Assembly (NCBI RefSeq): GCF_025447595.1
Contig: NZ_JAOEJU010000024.1
Span: 1 to 64,000, forward strand
Source of the DNA: Pseudomonas koreensis
Lineage (GTDB): Bacteria > Pseudomonadota > Gammaproteobacteria > Pseudomonadales > Pseudomonadaceae
DNA length: 64,000 bases
Reading direction: 5' to 3'
Below the pieces are notes generated by a model. The model worked only from the letters and a program-made list of their open reading frames with translations, was not told the origin of the DNA and did no database searches. Made by a program: the position numbers and the translations under genes. Positions 51,626-63,047 of this stretch are shown in pieces (the stretch's first letter is position 1; every line of letters starts with the position of its first letter).

Positions 51626-52225
51626 ATGACTGATTTCATCCTGAACGCCGAAGCGCGTACCGACCTGGGGAAAGGTGCGAGCCGCCGCCTGCGTCGTCTC
51701 GCCAGCCAGGTTCCTGCCGTTGTCTACGGTGGTGACAAGGCTCCTGAGTCCATCATGATGCTGGCTAAAGAAGTAGCCAAGCTGTTCGAAGACGAGGCTG
51801 CTTTCAGCCACGTCATCCAACTGAACATCGGCGGCGTCAAGCAAGACGTGGTTGTTAAAGCCATGCAGCGTCACCCGGCCAAGCAGTTCATCATGCACGC
51901 CGACTTCGTACGCGTTGTTGCCGGCAAGAAACTGACTGCCGTTGTTCCAGTGCACTTCATCAACGAAGAAGCTCCGGTCAAGAAAGGCGGCGAGATCTCG
52001 CACGTTGTTGCAGAAATCGAAGTTTCCTGCGAAGCCAAAGACCTGCCTGAGTTCATCGAAGTCGACCTGGCTAAAGCTGAAATCGGCACCATCATTCACC
52101 TGTCGGACCTCAAAGCTCCTAAAGGTGTTGAGTTCGTTGCTCTGGCACACGGCGATGACAAGGCTGTTGCCAACGTCCACGCTCCACGTGTTGCTCCAGA
52201 AGCTGCCGAAGGCGCTGCAGAGTAA
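51626..52225 (+). CDS. rplY: 50S ribosomal protein L25 (general stress protein Ctc type)
   Basis: 199 residues from ATG 51626 (MTDFILNAEARTDLGKGASRR), with a TTGGAG site. The N-terminal L25 domain binds 5S rRNA; the C-terminal TL5-like extension (LTAVVPVHFINEEAPVKKGG) makes it the long Ctc type. The gene is rich in highly used codons, in line with strong expression. It lies after the prs terminator, so it has its own promoter, and pth follows. Confidence 0.95.
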   Translation: MTDFILNAEARTDLGKGASRRLRRLASQVPAVVYGGDKAPESIMMLAKEVAKLFEDEAAFSHVIQLNIGGVKQDVVVKAMQRHPAKQFIMHADFVRVVAGKKLTAVVPVHFINEEAPVKKGGEISHVVAEIEVSCEAKDLPEFIEVDLAKAEIGTIIHLSDLKAPKGVEFVALAHGDDKAVANVHAPRVAPEAAEGAAE

Positions 52226-52249
52226 TTCACTCTGTCATGCCTGAGTGAG

Positions 52250-52375
52250 CAGGTAACATCGCGGACTGGAACGTAGCGAGAAAGCGGGCGGGAACGCGAA
52301 GTTTACATACATGGTAAATGAGCATTTTTCGTCCACTTTCGCCGCCTTCCGTGATCGCGGCGATGTTATCCACCA
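52250..52375 (+). repeat. Large imperfect stem-loop between rplY and pth
   Basis: TAACATCGC (52253-52261) and GCGATGTTA (about 52360-52368) form the base of a long imperfect hairpin of about 115 nt; GCGAGAAAGCGGG faces CCACTTTCGC and GTTTAC..GTAAAT closes the top. I have the impression that sequences with this GTAAATGAGCATTTT core recur between genes in Pseudomonas, so it may be a repeated structured element rather than a local one. Confidence 0.55.
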
Positions 52376-52396
52376 CTCAAAGGAAGGGCCCCTATC

Positions 52397-52981
52397 GTGA
52401 CTGCCATCAAACTGATCGTTGGCTTGGGAAATCCAGGCGCTGAATACGAGCAGACCCGGCATAACGCAGGGGCCCTTTTTGTTGAGCGCATCGCCCACGC
52501 ACAGAACGTGAATCTCGTGGCCGATCGCAAGTATTTCGGCCTGACCGGGCGTTTTTCGCATCAGGGTCAGGACGTTCGTCTGCTGATTCCCACCACCTAC
52601 ATGAACCGCAGCGGCCAGGCCGTGGCGGCACTCGCCGGTTTCTTCCGCATCAAGCCTGAAGAAATCCTGGTGGCACACGACGAACTCGATCTGCCTCCGG
52701 GCGTCGCCAAACTCAAGGTTGGCGGCGGCCATGGCGGTCACAACGGGTTGCGCGACATCATTGCGCAATTGGGCAATCAGAATACGTTCCACCGCCTGCG
52801 GCTTGGCATCGGCCACCCGGGCGTCGCCAGTATGGTTTCAAATTTCGTCCTGGGTCGTGCGCCACGCGCCGAACAGGAAAAACTCGATGCCAGCATCGAC
52901 TTTGCCCTCGGCGTGCTGCCGGATATCCTCGCCGGTGAATGGAACCGCGCGATGAAAAACCTGCACAGCCAGAAGGCCTGA
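52397..52981 (+). CDS. pth: Peptidyl-tRNA hydrolase
   Basis: 194 residues with a GTG start at 52397, after AAAGGAAGG. The catalytic His is in [11 protein letters not shown] (about 23) and the Asp in [19 protein letters not shown] and [11 protein letters not shown] are further family blocks. It recycles peptidyl-tRNA dropped from ribosomes. 22 bp upstream of ychF, forming one unit with it. Confidence 0.96.
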
Positions 52982-53003
52982 CTCTAATCCGAGGGGAAAC
53001 ACC

Positions 53004-54104
53004 ATGGGATTCAATTGCGGCATCGTCGGCCTGCCTAACGTCGGCAAGTCCACCCTGTTCAACGCCCTGACCAAATCCGGGATCGCGGCCGAGAACTTCC
53101 CCTTCTGCACCATCGAGCCGAACAGCGGCATCGTGCCGATGCCGGACCCACGCCTGAATGCTCTGGCGGAAATCGTCAATCCAAAGCGCATCCTGCCGAC
53201 CACCATGGAATTCGTCGACATCGCAGGCCTGGTGGCAGGCGCGTCGAAAGGTGAAGGCCTGGGCAACAAGTTCCTGGCCAACATCCGTGAAACCGACGCG
53301 ATCGCTCACGTCGTTCGCTGCTTCGAAGACGAGAACGTGATCCACGTTTCCAACAGCGTCGACCCGAAGCGCGACATCGAAATCATCGACCTGGAACTGA
53401 TCTTCGCCGACCTCGACAGCTGCGAGAAGCAACTGCAGAAAGTCGCGCGCAACGCCAAGGGCGGTGACAAGGACGCAGTGGCCCAGAAGGCCCTGCTGGA
53501 GCAATTGATCCCGCACTTCACCGAAGGCAAGCCTGCGCGCAGCCTGATGAAGAACATGAGCGCCGACGAAAAGGCGATCATCAAGGGCTTCCACCTGCTG
53601 ACCACCAAGCCGGTCATGTACATCGCCAACGTCGCTGAAGACGGTTTCGAGAACAACCCGCACCTGGATGTGGTCAAGGCCATCGCCGAAGAAGAAGGCG
53701 CCATGGTCGTTCCGGTCTGCAACAAGATCGAGGCGGAAATCGCCGAGCTGGACGACGGTGAAGAGAAAGACATGTTCCTCGAGGCCCTGGGCCTGGAAGA
53801 GCCTGGCCTGAACCGCGTGATCCGCGCCGGCTACGAAATGCTGCACCTGCAGACCTACTTCACCGCCGGTGTTGAAGAAGTCCGCGCCTGGACCGTCCGC
53901 GTCGGTGCAACCGCACCACAAGCCGCTGGCGTGATCCACACCGACTTCGAGAAAGGCTTCATCCGCGCCGAAGTGATCGCCTACAACGACTTCATCCAGT
54001 ACAAGGGCGAAGCAGGCACCAAGGAAGCCGGTAAATGGCGTCTGGAAGGCAAGGACTACATCGTCAAAGACGGTGACGTGATGCACTTCCGCTTCAACGT
54101 ATGA
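53004..54104 (+). CDS. ychF: Redox-regulated ATPase YchF
   Basis: 366 residues. The P-loop GLPNVGKSTLFNALT is at 8-22, the DxxG-like VDIAGLVAGAS near 70, and the base-specificity motif NKIE (rather than NKxD) explains its ATP preference. A C-terminal TGS domain follows (FTAGVEEVRAWTVRVGATAP). An OBG-family ribosome-associated ATPase that limits oxidative-stress responses in E. coli. Terminator 37 bp after the stop. Confidence 0.96.
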   Translation: MGFNCGIVGLPNVGKSTLFNALTKSGIAAENFPFCTIEPNSGIVPMPDPRLNALAEIVNPKRILPTTMEFVDIAGLVAGASKGEGLGNKFLANIRETDAIAHVVRCFEDENVIHVSNSVDPKRDIEIIDLELIFADLDSCEKQLQKVARNAKGGDKDAVAQKALLEQLIPHFTEGKPARSLMKNMSADEKAIIKGFHLLTTKPVMYIANVAEDGFENNPHLDVVKAIAEEEGAMVVPVCNKIEAEIAELDDGEEKDMFLEALGLEEPGLNRVIRAGYEMLHLQTYFTAGVEEVRAWTVRVGATAPQAAGVIHTDFEKGFIRAEVIAYNDFIQYKGEAGTKEAGKWRLEGKDYIVKDGDVMHFRFNV

Positions 54105-54140
54105 CCGAAGCCGTGATTCATCACGGTCTCAGATAATCGG

Positions 54141-54178
54141 AAATCCCCGTAATCGCTCGACGATACGGGGATTTTTTC
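54141..54178 (+). terminator. Rho-independent terminator after ychF
   Basis: AATCCCCGTA-loop-TACGGGGATT followed by TTTT, with a mirrored A run; it ends the conserved core block. Confidence 0.88.
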
Positions 54179-54223
54179 ATTCAGGGGCCGGCACTTTGCA
54201 ACGCGGCCAAGGCGCGGACCAGA

Positions 54224-55303
54224 TCACGCCTGACTCTGCTGATCCTCCACCCACTGCCAGAACAGCCGATAGCCGACAGCAAGTATCACCGGGCCGATGA
54301 ACAGGCCGAGAATGCCGCTCATCACCATTCCGCCCAACGCGCCGATCAACACTACCGGCATCGGCACATCGACACCACGTCCCAGCAGCAATGGTTTGAG
54401 AACGTTATCGACCATACCCGCCACAAAGACGTAGACGGCGAATACGATGGTTCCCGTGCTGGCACCTTCGCTCATCAACACAAAGGCGATGACCGGCAAG
54501 GTAATCAGGGTGGCCGGCAGCTGCATGATACCCAGCAGCAACACGGCCAGCGCCAGCAATCCCGCCCCCGGGACGTCCATGACCACAAAACCGATACCAA
54601 CCAACAGCATCTGGATAAAGGCGATACCGACCACGCCCAGCGCCACCGCACGGATGGTCGCTGTGCACAGTCTGGCAATTGCAGGCCCCTTGGCCGCTCC
54701 ACAGAAGGCCGAAACGATTTGCACCGCGCTACGTTGGCCCATTTCACCGTACGCGGCAAAGATGCCCGCAATAATCACCGCGAAGATGAACAGGATAAAT
54801 CCCACGCCAGCGCCTGCCAGTTTGCTCAACATCACGAGGCTCGCGTCTTTGATCTGGGGAATGAACCTGTGGATAAACTCCGGCAGGTCGCTCATCGCTT
54901 GCGTCCAGATACCGAGCACCGGCTTGCCCACCAACGGCCAATTGGCAATCGAGTCCGGCGGTGCAGGAATAGAAAAATTGCCACTTTTGACCACGTCCAT
55001 GACCTTTGCCAACGAATCGGCAATCGACGCGCCGAGCAAGTAAGCCGGAAGCATGAGGATGCCGATGACCACCAGAACAATCAGCGTGGCCGCAAGCCCG
55101 TCTCTGTTTCCAAGCAGGTTTTTGACTCGCACCTGCACGGGGTAAAGAGTGATCCCGAGAATCAGAGACCACAACATCAAGTCCAGAAACGGACTGAATA
55201 TCCGGAAACAGAAAATCATCAGGACGGCAATCACACCGGCCCGGATCAGCACATCCAGCAAGTCTCTGGATAACGCTTTCTCGACATCAGGATCGGGAAG
55301 CAT
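54224..55303 (-). CDS. AI-2E family transporter (PF01594-type permease)
   Basis: 359 residues with about eight hydrophobic helices and the family's glycine-rich blocks (FVVMDVPGAGLLALAVLLLGI, VPMPVVLIGALGGMVMSGILGLFIGPV). Named after E. coli TqsA, but family members include Na+/H+ antiporters, so the substrate is open. It lies in a block of three transport genes on the minus strand (SulP and VIT-like) between ychF and fsr that is not part of the conserved order. Confidence 0.82.
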   Translation of the reverse strand: MLPDPDVEKALSRDLLDVLIRAGVIAVLMIFCFRIFSPFLDLMLWSLILGITLYPVQVRVKNLLGNRDGLAATLIVLVVIGILMLPAYLLGASIADSLAKVMDVVKSGNFSIPAPPDSIANWPLVGKPVLGIWTQAMSDLPEFIHRFIPQIKDASLVMLSKLAGAGVGFILFIFAVIIAGIFAAYGEMGQRSAVQIVSAFCGAAKGPAIARLCTATIRAVALGVVGIAFIQMLLVGIGFVVMDVPGAGLLALAVLLLGIMQLPATLITLPVIAFVLMSEGASTGTIVFAVYVFVAGMVDNVLKPLLLGRGVDVPMPVVLIGALGGMVMSGILGLFIGPVILAVGYRLFWQWVEDQQSQA

Positions 55304-55342
55304 CGGTGACCTCCTGCAGCGGGTATCAATCGCGTGAGCCGC

Positions 55343-57133
<1,791 letters not shown>

Positions 57134-57227
57134 AGGACAGGGGTCCTTTGGTGTACAGCGTCGTGATGCTGGAACGTGCCGGTCAGAATGGTTGAGCAAT
57201 ACCCGTCGATAGCTGGAAGATCGAGTG

Positions 57228-57890
57228 TTACCCGCCCAGGGCGATGATGGCGGCAATCAGCACAGCACCCGTCACCGCCATGGCAAACGCCCCGAACCAT
57301 GGATTTACCCCGGCATAACGGGCAAACAGCCACCCCGCGATGAACAGCACAGCGAGCCCGATCAGATTCGACAGACGGACAGCGAGCGACGTCTGTTCAA
57401 GCAGCAGGAACGGCACCACCAGCGGGAATGTCGAGAGCACCACCAACAGAAAGACGCCGACCGCGCCCTTGAAATCGTCCCAACCGAGGATCGGCTTCAC
57501 CGATGTCGTCGAATGCTTGATCAGCCGGCGGCGCAACGACTCCAGCTCTTCAGGGCCGGCCGCCGCAAGCAGTCGCGGTGGCAATGCATCGGCAATCAGG
57601 GCCTGTCCGGCAACCGCGTCGGCTTCATCGCGCACGTTTGCAAGCAACGTGCGCTTGCGAACGCGTTCGACTAAGGTACGGAGCAAATACATCACCGCAT
57701 CGGCGAGCCCCCAGGCGAGATTACAGCCCAGGGCCGCGAACATCATCGTGCGCTCGTCCTCCTGTCCGGCCGTCGCCACGCTGATGGTTCCCGTGAATGT
57801 CATGGCCATGAGCAGACCGAAGATGACCTCGGTGCCCCGCTCGACCGGATCCAGCACCCGCGCACGCCTGGACTCTTCAGGATTGTGCAT
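57228..57890 (-). CDS. VIT1/CCC1-like transporter family protein
   Basis: 220 residues from ATG 57890 (MHNPEESRRARVLDPVERG); the frame to 57932 lacks support. Hydrophobic segments are near 22-42, 140-165, 170-190 and at the C-terminus (FGAFAMAVTGAVLIAAIIALGG). The layout fits VIT/CCC1-type iron or manganese transporters of the inner membrane, but key metal-site residues are not obvious, so the assignment is moderate. Upstream of the broken SulP gene by about 95 bp on the same strand. Confidence 0.65.
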   Translation of the reverse strand: MHNPEESRRARVLDPVERGTEVIFGLLMAMTFTGTISVATAGQEDERTMMFAALGCNLAWGLADAVMYLLRTLVERVRKRTLLANVRDEADAVAGQALIADALPPRLLAAAGPEELESLRRRLIKHSTTSVKPILGWDDFKGAVGVFLLVVLSTFPLVVPFLLLEQTSLAVRLSNLIGLAVLFIAGWLFARYAGVNPWFGAFAMAVTGAVLIAAIIALGG

Positions 57891-58061
57891 GACCTGATCC
57901 TCACCAAGGCTGCACCGGCCCGCTTGAGCCACAGGCCGGGTGCAGCTTTTTCCAGAGAGGTTTCGATCCGCTTCAGTGTAGTGCGAAAAATCTCGAGTGC
58001 TGACCAGGCCTCGAATCTTGGTTCAAGGCCTGGAGCTACTGCAGAATCAGGCGTTCGAGGT

Positions 58062-59279
58062 TCAGGCCTTGCCGGTGCGCGGCAGAAAAATGGCCAACAC
58101 CCCGAACAATGGCAGGAACGAGCACAGGAAATACACGTACTCGATGCCGTGAATGTCCGCCAGATGCCCGAGCAACGCCGCGCCAATCCCGCCAAAACCG
58201 AACATCAGCCCGAAGAACACCCCGGCAATCATTCCGACATTGCCCGGCACCAGTTCCTGCGCGTACACCACGATCGCCGAGAACGCCGACGCCAGGATAA
58301 AACCGATCACCACGCTCAGGACGCTGGTCCAGAACAGGTCGACATGCGGCATGAGCAGCGTGAACGGCGCCACGCCGAGGATCGAGAACCAGATCACTGC
58401 CTTGCGCCCGATCTTGTCCCCAATCGGTCCGCCGAAGAACGTACCGGCCGCCACCGCGCCGAGGAACAGGAACAGATGAAGCTGGGAACTGGCCACCGAC
58501 AGGTCGAACTTCTCGATCAGGTAGAAGGTGAAGTAACTGGTCAGGCTGGCCATGTAGAAATACTTGGAGAACACCAGCAACCCGAGCACCACCAGCGCGC
58601 TGACCACCCTGCCCTTCGACAGTCCATGAGTGGCAGCCTGGCCGGCCTTGAGCTTGAACAGGTTCAGGTGATGGGCGTACCAGCGGCTGATGCGATAGAG
58701 CACGAACAGCGCAAACACGGCGAACAGTCCGAACCAGGCCACATTGCCTTGGCCGAAAGGAATGATGATCGCCGCCGCCAGTAACGGACCGAATGCCGAA
58801 CCGGCGTTACCACCGACCTGGAAGGTCGATTGCGCCAGACCGAAACGTCCACCGGAGGCCAGCCGTGCGATACGGGACGCTTCGGGGTGGAACGTTGAAG
58901 AGCCGATACCGATCAGCGCCGCCGCCAGCAGGATCAACGGAAAACTGCCGACCATCGACATCATCACAATGCCGATCAGCGTGCACACGGAACCTGCCGG
59001 CAACAGCCACGGTTTCGGATGTCGGTCGGTGTGATAACCGACCCACGGCTGCAACAGCGAAGCGGTCAACTGGAAGGTCAAGGTAATCAGGCCGACCTGG
59101 GTGAAGCTCAGACCATAGTTGGCCTTGAGCATCGGGTAGATCGACGGTAGCACTGACTGGATCAGGTCGTTGATCAAATGCGCCAGCGCCACCGCGCCGA
59201 TGATACGCATCACCAAAGGGCTGCTTTGTGGAGGAGCGGACGCCGAGGCAGCGGCGGTCTGAACGTTGCTGATAGCCAT
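58062..59279 (-). CDS. fsr: Fosmidomycin-resistance-type MFS transporter
   Basis: 405 residues with 12 hydrophobic helices. The blocks AHLINDLIQSVLPSIYPMLK, LSFTQVGLITLTFQLTASLLQP and GIGSSTFHPEASRIARLASGG match the Fsr family, which exports fosmidomycin and unknown natural substrates by proton antiport. MFS loop motif GGPIGDKIGRKAV is near the middle. Monocistronic, divergent from the second chemoreceptor. Confidence 0.85.
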   Translation of the reverse strand: MAISNVQTAAASASAPPQSSPLVMRIIGAVALAHLINDLIQSVLPSIYPMLKANYGLSFTQVGLITLTFQLTASLLQPWVGYHTDRHPKPWLLPAGSVCTLIGIVMMSMVGSFPLILLAAALIGIGSSTFHPEASRIARLASGGRFGLAQSTFQVGGNAGSAFGPLLAAAIIIPFGQGNVAWFGLFAVFALFVLYRISRWYAHHLNLFKLKAGQAATHGLSKGRVVSALVVLGLLVFSKYFYMASLTSYFTFYLIEKFDLSVASSQLHLFLFLGAVAAGTFFGGPIGDKIGRKAVIWFSILGVAPFTLLMPHVDLFWTSVLSVVIGFILASAFSAIVVYAQELVPGNVGMIAGVFFGLMFGFGGIGAALLGHLADIHGIEYVYFLCSFLPLFGVLAIFLPRTGKA

Positions 59280-59612
59280 GGGAGTTTCCGGACTGCAGAT
59301 GGGTGCACGCGGGCAGGTGCGTCAATGTGCCATTTTTCGGTGCGCCAGCGCCATCCCCTTAGCCAGCTAACGAACTATTCAGTCGTCGCGTTGCAAGTGA
59401 TAGCGCAACGCCATGGTCTGAATCTTGCCTTGCTTATCCGCTTGAACGCGGCGCCCTTACAAAGGGCATCGAGAATGGGAAGTTTCGCTACAGAGCCGGC
59501 CTACAGAGCGGGCGACGGTGAACTTTCGAGGCCTTTTAGCAGGGCACCAATCCCGGTCGCAACGACCGCGATGCACGCCGATGGTGCGTGGTGTCCAGAG
59601 GAGTCATGGGGC
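59280..59612. other. 333-bp region between fsr and the second chemoreceptor
   Basis: No gene is seen. Only the AGAGGAG ribosome site of the chemoreceptor (59597-59603) is clear. A GCCGATGG at 59577-59584 recalls a sigma-28 -10 but has no matching -35. Confidence 0.55.
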
Positions 59613-61670
59613 ATGCAGGCTTTTTTATCACCGGGGATCGGGTTGCTGGGGCGGTTTGGCTTCGCACGCAAATTCCAGTTGTTGTTTCTGCTGTTTATCC
59701 TGCCATTGGCCGGCAGCCTGTTGATGATCGGCCAGGACTATCGCGACAAGCTCAATCTGATCGCCGGCGAGCGTGCCGGTGTGCGGCAGTTGCTCGCCCT
59801 CGATGCACTCGACAACCTGCTGGCGGCTCAGCGTGACCGCGCCGCTCGCTGGCGTGCCACGGAAACCAACCGCCAGCCGACGCCCGCCACTGTCGCGGCC
59901 ATGGCTGCGTTCGATAAGGTACAACCGGCGGTTGCCCAAGCCACGACCGATCTTGGCAACGCGTTGCAGGCCGAAGGTGCAGAGGGCGAAACTCTGGCCC
60001 GCTATCAGGCCCTGCAAGCGGCGCTCGACGGTCTGGACTCGAAAAGCCTTTCCAGTGTCGGCTGGTGGCCGGACGGTTACGACCGTTTCACCAATGCACT
60101 CAGCGCCCTGCAAGCCTTGCGTGAGCAGATCGCGATGGACAATCGCCTGATCCTCGCGCCGTGGCTGGAAACCTATCTGCTGACGCAGATATCCACCCAG
60201 CATGCGCCAGACCTGATCGAACGCGTCGGCCGACTGGCAGCCGTCGGCCAGGCATCTGTGGTATCCGGTCAGTTCACCCTGCAAAGCCGTCTGCAACTGC
60301 GTGACCTGCGCAGCCGCATCGGTGATGCCCGCGAGCAGCTTGTAAAAACCGCAGGCCTGCTCGAAGCGCGTCTGCCGCCGGCCCTGCAAGGCTGGGCCGG
60401 GCAGTATCACGACAGCCTCAAACAGCTGGATGCTGGTTTGAAAGTGCTGGATGACGGCGTGTTCGGCGGCAGCATCAATCTCAAGCCTGAAGAGTTCGAA
60501 CGCAGCCTCGATGCCTTGCTCGGCAACCTCGCCACGCTGCGCCAGCAATCGCTGGTGTCGCTGGATCAGCGGCTGGATGACTACCACGGATCGGCGATTC
60601 GTCAGTTCATCGTTGTCGCGGCTGTGTTCGGTTTCCTGTTGCTGGCCGCGCTGTATCTGTTCGTCTGCCTGCAAGCCTCGATCCGTCGTAGCGCCAGCGG
60701 CATAACGCTACTGGCCGAGGCCCTGCGCGACGGCAATCTGAGTCTGCAGGTGCCTGTCGTGGGCCGCGATGAGCTGGCCTCGATCAGCACCGCACTCAAC
60801 GTGGCCGTAGTGCAATTGCGCACCAGTTTGCTGGGTGTCGATCACGAGACTTCGCAACTGAGCAACGCCGTGCGCAGCCTCAACGATCACTCCAGCGGCG
60901 CGCTCAGCGAAGTCGAAGCGCAGCAATTGCAGATCAGCCAGATCGCGGCGGCAGCCACGCAATTGGCGGCGACGTCCCAAGGTGTGGCGCAGAGTTGCGA
61001 ACAGGCTTCGGGCAGCGCCCAGCACACCCGGCGCATCGCTTCCGACAGCAGCCGTGACAGTCAGCGCACCACAGCGAGCATTCAGCAGCTCAATCAGCGC
61101 CTGAACGAAACCGCAGCGGCGCTGGGCCGGGTCAGCGAGCAAGGGCAGCAGATTCAATTGGTGGTCGACACCATTCGCGGCGTCGCCGAACAGACCAACC
61201 TGCTGGCGCTCAACGCTGCCATCGAAGCCGCACGTGCCGGCGAGCAAGGTCGCGGTTTCGCCGTGGTGGCCGACGAAGTGCGCAGCCTGTCGCAACGTAC
61301 GCAATCGTCCACCGCACAAATTGCCGGTACGGTCGACAGCTTGCGCAATACCGTCAACGAGGCAGTGAACCTGATGGAGGCCGCGTGCGGGCAGGCTCAA
61401 TCGGATGCCGAGGCGGTCACGGGACTTGGCGAACGCCTGGGGGAAATTGCCAGCGCCGTGCAGAGCGTCACCGACACCCTCGCCCAGATCGCCACGGCGG
61501 TCGAAGAACAGGCGAGCACTGCCGATGAAGTCAGCGGCAATATCCAGCAGGTGGATCAGGCGGCGGTTCGCCTGCTCGAAGGCGCGCGGGCCGTGAACCT
61601 TGCGGCGGACACCTTGAGCCAGGGCAGCCATGCCTTGAGTGCCAACACTGGAAGATTTCAGCTGCGTTGA
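59613..61670 (+). CDS. Methyl-accepting chemotaxis protein with long helical sensor domain
   Basis: 685 residues from ATG 59613 (MQAFLSPGIGLLGRFG), with AGAGGAG 10 bp upstream; the frame from 59178 has 145 extra residues without coding character. TM1 is at about 21-41 and TM2 at 331-353, with a ~290-residue, mostly helical periplasmic domain between (AAQRDRAARWRATETN), perhaps NIT-like or a bimodular helical type. A HAMP-like region and the signalling tip EQTNLLALNAAIEAARAGE follow at about 519. Ligand unknown. Confidence 0.9.
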   Translation: MQAFLSPGIGLLGRFGFARKFQLLFLLFILPLAGSLLMIGQDYRDKLNLIAGERAGVRQLLALDALDNLLAAQRDRAARWRATETNRQPTPATVAAMAAFDKVQPAVAQATTDLGNALQAEGAEGETLARYQALQAALDGLDSKSLSSVGWWPDGYDRFTNALSALQALREQIAMDNRLILAPWLETYLLTQISTQHAPDLIERVGRLAAVGQASVVSGQFTLQSRLQLRDLRSRIGDAREQLVKTAGLLEARLPPALQGWAGQYHDSLKQLDAGLKVLDDGVFGGSINLKPEEFERSLDALLGNLATLRQQSLVSLDQRLDDYHGSAIRQFIVVAAVFGFLLLAALYLFVCLQASIRRSASGITLLAEALRDGNLSLQVPVVGRDELASISTALNVAVVQLRTSLLGVDHETSQLSNAVRSLNDHSSGALSEVEAQQLQISQIAAAATQLAATSQGVAQSCEQASGSAQHTRRIASDSSRDSQRTTASIQQLNQRLNETAAALGRVSEQGQQIQLVVDTIRGVAEQTNLLALNAAIEAARAGEQGRGFAVVADEVRSLSQRTQSSTAQIAGTVDSLRNTVNEAVNLMEAACGQAQSDAEAVTGLGERLGEIASAVQSVTDTLAQIATAVEEQASTADEVSGNIQQVDQAAVRLLEGARAVNLAADTLSQGSHALSANTGRFQLR

Positions 61671-61745
61671 AAGCCCCTCCCGCCCCGATTTTCGGCGCGG
61701 GAGGATAAGCGGTTGAAAATAAGAAGAAATATTTTGAATTTACGC

Positions 61746-61774
61746 TTGACGCTTTTCCATTTCAGGGGAATAAT
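61746..61774 (+). promoter_or_regulatory. Promoter of tRNA-Met
   Basis: TTGACG (61746-61751), 17-bp spacer, AATAAT (61769-61774), then a GCGCGCC discriminator directly before the tRNA; typical stringently controlled tRNA promoter. Confidence 0.7.
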
Positions 61775-61785
61775 GCGCGCCACTT

Positions 61786-61862
61786 GGCTACATAGCTCAG
61801 TTGGTTAGAGCATAGCATTCATAATGCTGGGGTCCGGGGTTCAAGTCCCTGTGTAGCCACCA
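61786..61862 (+). tRNA. tRNA-Met (CAT), elongator type
   Basis: 77 bases with encoded CCA. Acceptor GGCTACA/TGTAGCC, D arm GCTC..GAGC, anticodon stem TAGCA/TGCTG around TTCATAA with anticodon CAT, T arm CGGGG-TTCAAGT-CCCTG. The GGCTAC acceptor fits elongator tRNA-Met rather than the lysidine-modified tRNA-Ile2 (which usually starts GGCCCC). Confidence 0.93.
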
Positions 61863-61867
61863 AGTAC

Positions 61868-61912
61868 TAAAAACGGCTTACCGAAAGGTAGGCCGTTTTT
61901 TTATGCCTCGAG
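61868..61912 (+). terminator. Rho-independent terminator after tRNA-Met
   Basis: AAAACGGCTTACC-GAAA-GGTAGGCCGTTTTTTT: a GNRA-type loop on a stem with one bulge and a T run. Confidence 0.88.
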
Positions 61913-61946
61913 AAAAGTGCCGGCCATCATCAACCGGCATTTTCTT

Positions 61947-63047
61947 TTATCCGGCCAGTGCCGCCAGCCCTTTCGCCCAGATCTGCCGGGTGCGCAAACC
62001 CACCAGCGCCCGCCAGTCTGGATCCGCCGGGTAAAACTGCTCCAGCAGATTCAATTTGATCTCGCGCCCCGTCGCATCCAGCGGATCGCCATGCAAATGC
62101 AGCCAGTGATCATCGCGAAGGTAACGATGCACGTCCGGCCCCGGATAAGTCCCGCACTCGATCACGAACGGCATCAGCTGCACATTCGGCAGCGCATTGA
62201 GCAAGGCCTGCGAAGTGTACCCGGTGGCGGTTGCCGCAACGCCGGTTTCACTCAAGGTTTCGGCACCGGTATACAACGTGTAGAGCCACGGGCCGTAAAT
62301 CGACTGCGCCTTTGCCAGCGCTGGATACGGCGCCTGGGTAATCGTCAGCAACATCGGATGTCCGTACTCGCCGGCGCCGGTGTGCAGGTCGAAACACATC
62401 ACGGTTTCAGCACCAGCCAGATGATTCCCGATGATTGAATGCAGCGTGCGATTCGACCAACTCGGCGCGAGTCCGCCAAAGAACAATCCGTCGGGATGAC
62501 TGTGCTGACCGCCCTCGACAATCGACATGACTGCTGGCCAGCCATGCTTGGCGATTTGCGCATCGAGCAAGGCATCAGCCTTTTTTCGCTCGGGGCCGTT
62601 CAAGTCGGTGCAGGCGTAAATTTCATGCAGCGCCGAATAGGCACGGTTGTCAGGAAGCGGTCGGTTGAAATCCAGGTGATTGCGGTTGAGGTCGATGTTG
62701 TCTTCATTGACCCGCCGCAGCCATGCCGTGCCCCACGGGTTGATCAGGTGAATCATCACCACCGCGACATCCTTCGGCAGCGACTCCGGCGTGAAATGCT
62801 TGAGCCAGTCGATCTGGCACTCCGAGCCGTAATAACCCTCAACCCCGTGAGTGCCGCTGAGCGCCACCAGACGCTGTTTGGCCGAGGGATCCCCCAGTAC
62901 CGCCACATCGGTACTCAAAGACTCGCCAAACGGCCCATTGAGCGGATGCGCGTAAGAAGAGAGCGTTGCACCCGCCACCTTTGCGGCGGCAAGAAAGCGC
63001 TCGCGTTGTTCGCGATAGCTGGGCTGGGTCGGAAACTCGTTGTGCAT
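61947..63047 (-). CDS. DUF2817 / M14-like metallopeptidase family protein
   Basis: 366 residues. A probable zinc site is formed by His and Glu in SGTHGVEGYYGSE (about 70) and His in MCFDLHTGAGEYG, as in M14 carboxypeptidase-like and succinylglutamate desuccinylase-like folds; DUF2817 is the nearest named family. No signal peptide, so cytoplasmic. The substrate is unknown. Monocistronic, divergent from the gamma-glutamyltransferase gene. Confidence 0.82.
   Translation of the reverse strand: MHNEFPTQPSYREQRERFLAAAKVAGATLSSYAHPLNGPFGESLSTDVAVLGDPSAKQRLVALSGTHGVEGYYGSECQIDWLKHFTPESLPKDVAVVMIHLINPWGTAWLRRVNEDNIDLNRNHLDFNRPLPDNRAYSALHEIYACTDLNGPERKKADALLDAQIAKHGWPAVMSIVEGGQHSHPDGLFFGGLAPSWSNRTLHSIIGNHLAGAETVMCFDLHTGAGEYGHPMLLTITQAPYPALAKAQSIYGPWLYTLYTGAETLSETGVAATATGYTSQALLNALPNVQLMPFVIECGTYPGPDVHRYLRDDHWLHLHGDPLDATGREIKLNLLEQFYPADPDWRALVGLRTRQIWAKGLAALAG

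Noticed and set aside
42272..54104. A novel system within the murI-hemA and lolB-ychF blocks
   Set aside because: Every gene is a standard housekeeping gene in the usual Pseudomonas order; only the ispE internal promoter and the rplY-pth stem-loop stand out.
61786..61862. tRNA-Ile2 with lysidine-modified CAT anticodon
   Set aside because: The acceptor stem GGCTACA and TTGGTTAGAGC arm fit elongator tRNA-Met; Ile2 usually begins GGCCCC.
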